Shown here: positions 61,817-64,000 of the stretch, piece by piece | Layout: every line of letters begins with the position of its first letter | Numbering within the stretch: position 1 is the first letter of the stretch | NCBI RefSeq assembly: GCF_900109035.1 | Contig: NZ_FNYD01000001.1 | Span: 434,001 to 498,000, forward strand | Direction: 5' to 3' | Length of the DNA: 64,000 nt | Source of the DNA: Cribrihabitans marinus | GTDB taxonomy: Bacteria; Pseudomonadota; Alphaproteobacteria; Rhodobacterales; Rhodobacteraceae | The notes under the pieces: generated by a model | Databases searched by the model: none | What the model was told of the DNA's origin: nothing | What the model saw: only the letters and a program-made list of their open reading frames with translations | Made by a program: the position numbers and the translations under genes

Positions 61817-62167
61817 CTACCCGGCATGGCGGAACCTCGCAAGCAGCTCGCTGACGCGCGCGCCATGCCATCGTGCCATGTCGGACGCCGGCAGGCTGCG
61901 CTCATGGCTGATCCGGTCGAGCGCGGAGGGTGCTTGCTCCGACAGAATGCGGCGAATGTCGCGGAGCGCCTGCTCGACGGCATCGGCATCCGGGAACCGT
62001 TCGGGGACCGCACCGTGCAGATCGCAGAGGGCGTCGAACCCGCTCTTGTCGTCGAGCGCATCCAGGAGGTCGCAGAGCCCCGCACCGTGCCGGCGCAGGT
62101 GTTTCTCTGTCCCGGCCACTGCGTCGAAGCGGGCCTGGCTGGTGTTGACGGTGGTGGAGTTGTGCAT
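61817..62167 (-). CDS. Small soluble protein of unknown function (island)
   Basis: A 116-residue helical protein (MHNSTTVNTSQARFDAVAGT...). GGGAG seven bases before the ATG at 62167 supports it. Charged helices predominate (DADAVEQALRDIRRILSEQAP) and there is no membrane segment. It is in the island and not recognised. Confidence 0.55.
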   Translation of the reverse strand: MHNSTTVNTSQARFDAVAGTEKHLRRHGAGLCDLLDALDDKSGFDALCDLHGAVPERFPDADAVEQALRDIRRILSEQAPSALDRISHERSLPASDMARWHGARVSELLARFRHAG

Positions 62168-62433
62168 GATTTTCTCCCTTTCATGCATGAACGAACGGTG
62201 CTGGTGGTGCCTGAGTCATCGGCGTCATGGTCCGTGCATCGCGGGGAGAGGGGGCGGGTCGGGCTGGCTCCTTTCGGCTGAAAACGGGGGCGGCTGTCGT
62301 GTGTTGGTGACGGGGACATTGGTCATTCTGCGGGAACACGAAGGAAAAAGTGGTAGGCTGGCGGGTTTTCCTGGGAGAGCGGCTGCTTCACCTCGGCCGC
62401 CTCGCTGGACGCGCGACGGCCGGCGTAGGGACA

Positions 62434-62829
62434 TCAGATGATCCGCTTTTCTTCGGTTGGAGCGATCCCCGCGCCGCGCAGCACATCATCGAGGCCGTCA
62501 GCGAACAGGCAGAGCTCGGGGACGATCGGGTCCTCGGGCTCGAGCAGGGCGACACATCCCTCGGCCTCCCACTCCTCTTCATGGGCCTGCTCGAGGAGCA
62601 GAATCGCCCGCAGCTGGAGAAGCAATCGTCGGAGGCCGTGCGTGATCGACCCGGGCTGTTCCAGGCCGTCGCGGATCCCGTTGAGGAGCCGAGCGCCGCG
62701 CCGGTCTGCGAGCAGGACCGCTGTATGGCCGAGCGCCTCGTCGTGATGGGAGAGAAACTCCCTCAGCGCCAGCTCGCCGGCCGACATGGAGCGGGCTTCC
62801 GTGCTGGCGGTTACTCTCGAATGAAACAT
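62434..62829 (-). CDS. Small soluble protein of unknown function, strong ribosome binding site
   Basis: A 131-residue helical protein (MFHSRVTASTEARSMSAGELALREFLSHHDEALG...). AAGGAGGT stands five bases before its ATG, one of the best ribosome-binding sites in the window. The Leu/Arg/Glu-rich helices (LRRLLLQLRAILLLEQAHEEEWEAEG) suggest a compact helical bundle. It lies on the same strand as the previous small gene, 266 bases upstream of it. Not recognised. Confidence 0.6.
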   Translation of the reverse strand: MFHSRVTASTEARSMSAGELALREFLSHHDEALGHTAVLLADRRGARLLNGIRDGLEQPGSITHGLRRLLLQLRAILLLEQAHEEEWEAEGCVALLEPEDPIVPELCLFADGLDDVLRGAGIAPTEEKRII

Positions 62830-63444
62830 GGGGACCTCCTTGTGATGGTTTCGTCCGGGCTTCGTCCCGGGTCAGGAAGGATCGGAGGTCCGTTGCGCCG
62901 CCGGTCGCTGTGTCTCGCGCATCACTTGGAAATCGCCGAGGTCAGCGAAAGGCCGCATGTCGCATGGGCACTACTGGGGAGACACCTCGTTCGTTTCGTC
63001 AGTCACAAGCGAGATTGGCCGGATGGGCTGGAGGCGAAGCATTTTTCCGGTTAGTTAGGGAAAAAATGTGCCTCCTTCTCGCGACGTCTTCTCGGGCGCG
63101 CGCAACAATGAGAAGGCCGAAATCCGGGTGTCAAATGTCGCCCCGATTAACACGGAGATAACATCAACGTGCACGAGGTGTTCAGAAGCTACATTTTACA
63201 AGCCGCAGTGTAAAAAACCAATCTGCGTGCATCAGAACCCGCGACCCCAATGGGAATGCCGTTTTATCGGTGATACTATCGATCGGTGAATCATTAGAGG
63301 TGTCATTCACTTATCGCGGTGACAAGTGCGACGGAATTGCCATCCGGGACTTGGGTGAACGGCCCTTGCAATCCCACTCAGGAGAATTCCCGGAATTTCG
63401 CCTGATGGAGCGAGGAGCACCGCCGTGCGGTAACGGCGGCGCCT
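62830..63444. other. 615-base AT-richer stretch without a supported gene
   Basis: No reading frame is convincing. The first part holds the promoter of the leftward small gene. The stretch 63100-63260 is clearly more AT-rich than the rest of the window, and contains the inverted repeat TTTTACA (63194-63200) / TGTAAAA (63209-63215). This may be a regulatory or replication-type site of the mobile DNA, but nothing else supports it. Confidence 0.45.
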
Positions 63445-63903
63445 CTAAGCCGTCGACCCTTTCCAACTCGGATCCTTGGCAACGAGCTCGACTGTGTTGC
63501 CGTCGGGATCAAAGGTGAAGACTCCGCGCCAGCCGACCCAGTCGAAGGTCTCGACTTGATAGTCCCGCCCGAGTTCCTCGTACCACGCGATGACAGCATC
63601 CTGTTCCTTCCAAGGTAAGCTGAGCGCGATGTGGTGGAGCGAGGATCCCGGCCCTGTAGCTGGTGGCTGGTCATTGGCACCGGCTCGGCCGGCGCCCTCG
63701 ATGTCGTGGCGAAACAGGGCCAGAACGGCGGTATGGCCTTCAAAGCCGTCGGCGATCCGGAAAAAGGCGATGGGCGCGTCCTGTGGGTCCCGCATCGGTG
63801 CAAGCCCGATCACATCGCGGTAGAACGCCACCATGGCGCTGTGATCAATGCAGCGGATGGCGATTTCACCAAGCGCGCGGACGGTGAAGCCTCGTTCGGT
63901 CAT
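63445..63903 (-). CDS. VOC-family (glyoxalase/bleomycin resistance) protein
   Basis: A 152-residue protein with two beta-alpha-beta-beta-beta units. VRALGEIAIRCIDHSAMVAFYRDVIGLAPM opens it, SSLHHIALSLPWKEQDAVIAWYEELG is the second unit, and VFTFDPDGNTVELVAKDP is the closing signature with the metal-binding Glu. GGAGA lies before the ATG. The VOC family includes dioxygenases, lyases and drug-binding proteins; none can be chosen. Confidence 0.85.
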   Translation of the reverse strand: MTERGFTVRALGEIAIRCIDHSAMVAFYRDVIGLAPMRDPQDAPIAFFRIADGFEGHTAVLALFRHDIEGAGRAGANDQPPATGPGSSLHHIALSLPWKEQDAVIAWYEELGRDYQVETFDWVGWRGVFTFDPDGNTVELVAKDPSWKGSTA

Positions 63904-63950
63904 TGGTTTTTCTCCGGGTTGCTGTGATTTGGATGGAAAGGGGGCGCCTC

Positions 63951-64000
63951 ATGTCACTTCGGCCCCTTCTGCGAGAGCAGGCGCAGACAAAACGCCGTCT
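63951..64000 (+). CDS. Possible start of a gene running out of the window
   Basis: An ATG at 63951 with GGGGGC seven to ten bases upstream opens a frame (MSLRPLLREQAQTKRR) with no stop up to the window end. It is divergent from the VOC gene. Only 16 codons are visible, so this is a weak call. Confidence 0.3.
   Translation, partial: MSLRPLLREQAQTKRR

Overview
The window is GC-rich chromosomal DNA that most resembles an alphaproteobacterium of the Rhodobacteraceae (Roseobacter group). This is inferred from gene content and order: hom-glpX-recJ next to a tRNA-Glu, an ectABC-ask ectoine operon with a divergent MarR regulator, Tad pseudopilin genes, a covalent-FAD/GcvT demethylase-type dehydrogenase and an RdhA-family protein. 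No database was searched.

Layout. 1-1092: 3'-truncated glutamate dehydrogenase. 1424-4240: a vWA/TadG-like protein and two TadE-like pseudopilins. 4219-8357: membrane protein, RdhA-family iron-sulfur protein, pirin, ABM-fold monooxygenase, TetR regulator with a perfect palindromic operator, small lipoprotein. 8466-12838: homoserine dehydrogenase, class II fructose-1,6-bisphosphatase, RecJ, tRNA-Glu. 12896-16708: EutB-like PLP dehydratase divergent from an exported caspase-fold protein with two lipoproteins. 16705-21780 (minus): thioredoxin-like protein, Gph-type phosphatase, an arginine transaminase/2-ketoarginine decarboxylase pair (aruH frameshifted), NsrR and two small proteins. 21932-26411: ectABC-ask and ectR. 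26424-29924: dnaE. 30435-35128: purine/nucleoside-type ABC importer. 35179-40857: hydrolase-cyclase fusion, CDP-alcohol transferase, HlyD adaptor with a membrane partner, D-amino-acid-oxidase-type protein, methyltransferase. 40946-46510: AhpD-like protein under an FNR-like box, broken EF-hand gene, membrane protein, FAD/GcvT dehydrogenase, unknown anchored protein. 46606-53556: FAD-linked oxidase, gamma-glutamyltransferase, hydroxyacid dehydrogenase, SH3 protein, haloalkane-dehalogenase-like hydrolase, quinone reductase.

From the tRNA-Gln at 53644 onward the window looks accessory. Degraded tyrosine recombinase genes follow the tRNA. After them come short unrelated cargo genes (ABA4-like, glyoxalase-like, MATE fragment, LysR, two methyltransferases, DUF2306/DUF6326-type membrane proteins, VOC protein), several small unknown genes and sparse coding. 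The far end of this island is not visible.

The clearest physiological themes are osmoprotection (ectoine synthesis from aspartate, with its own aspartokinase), amino-acid and nucleoside scavenging, and redox/NO sensing. Several reading frames are broken. Two of the breaks are explained by a single missing C in a short C run, so assembly error must be separated from real pseudogenes.
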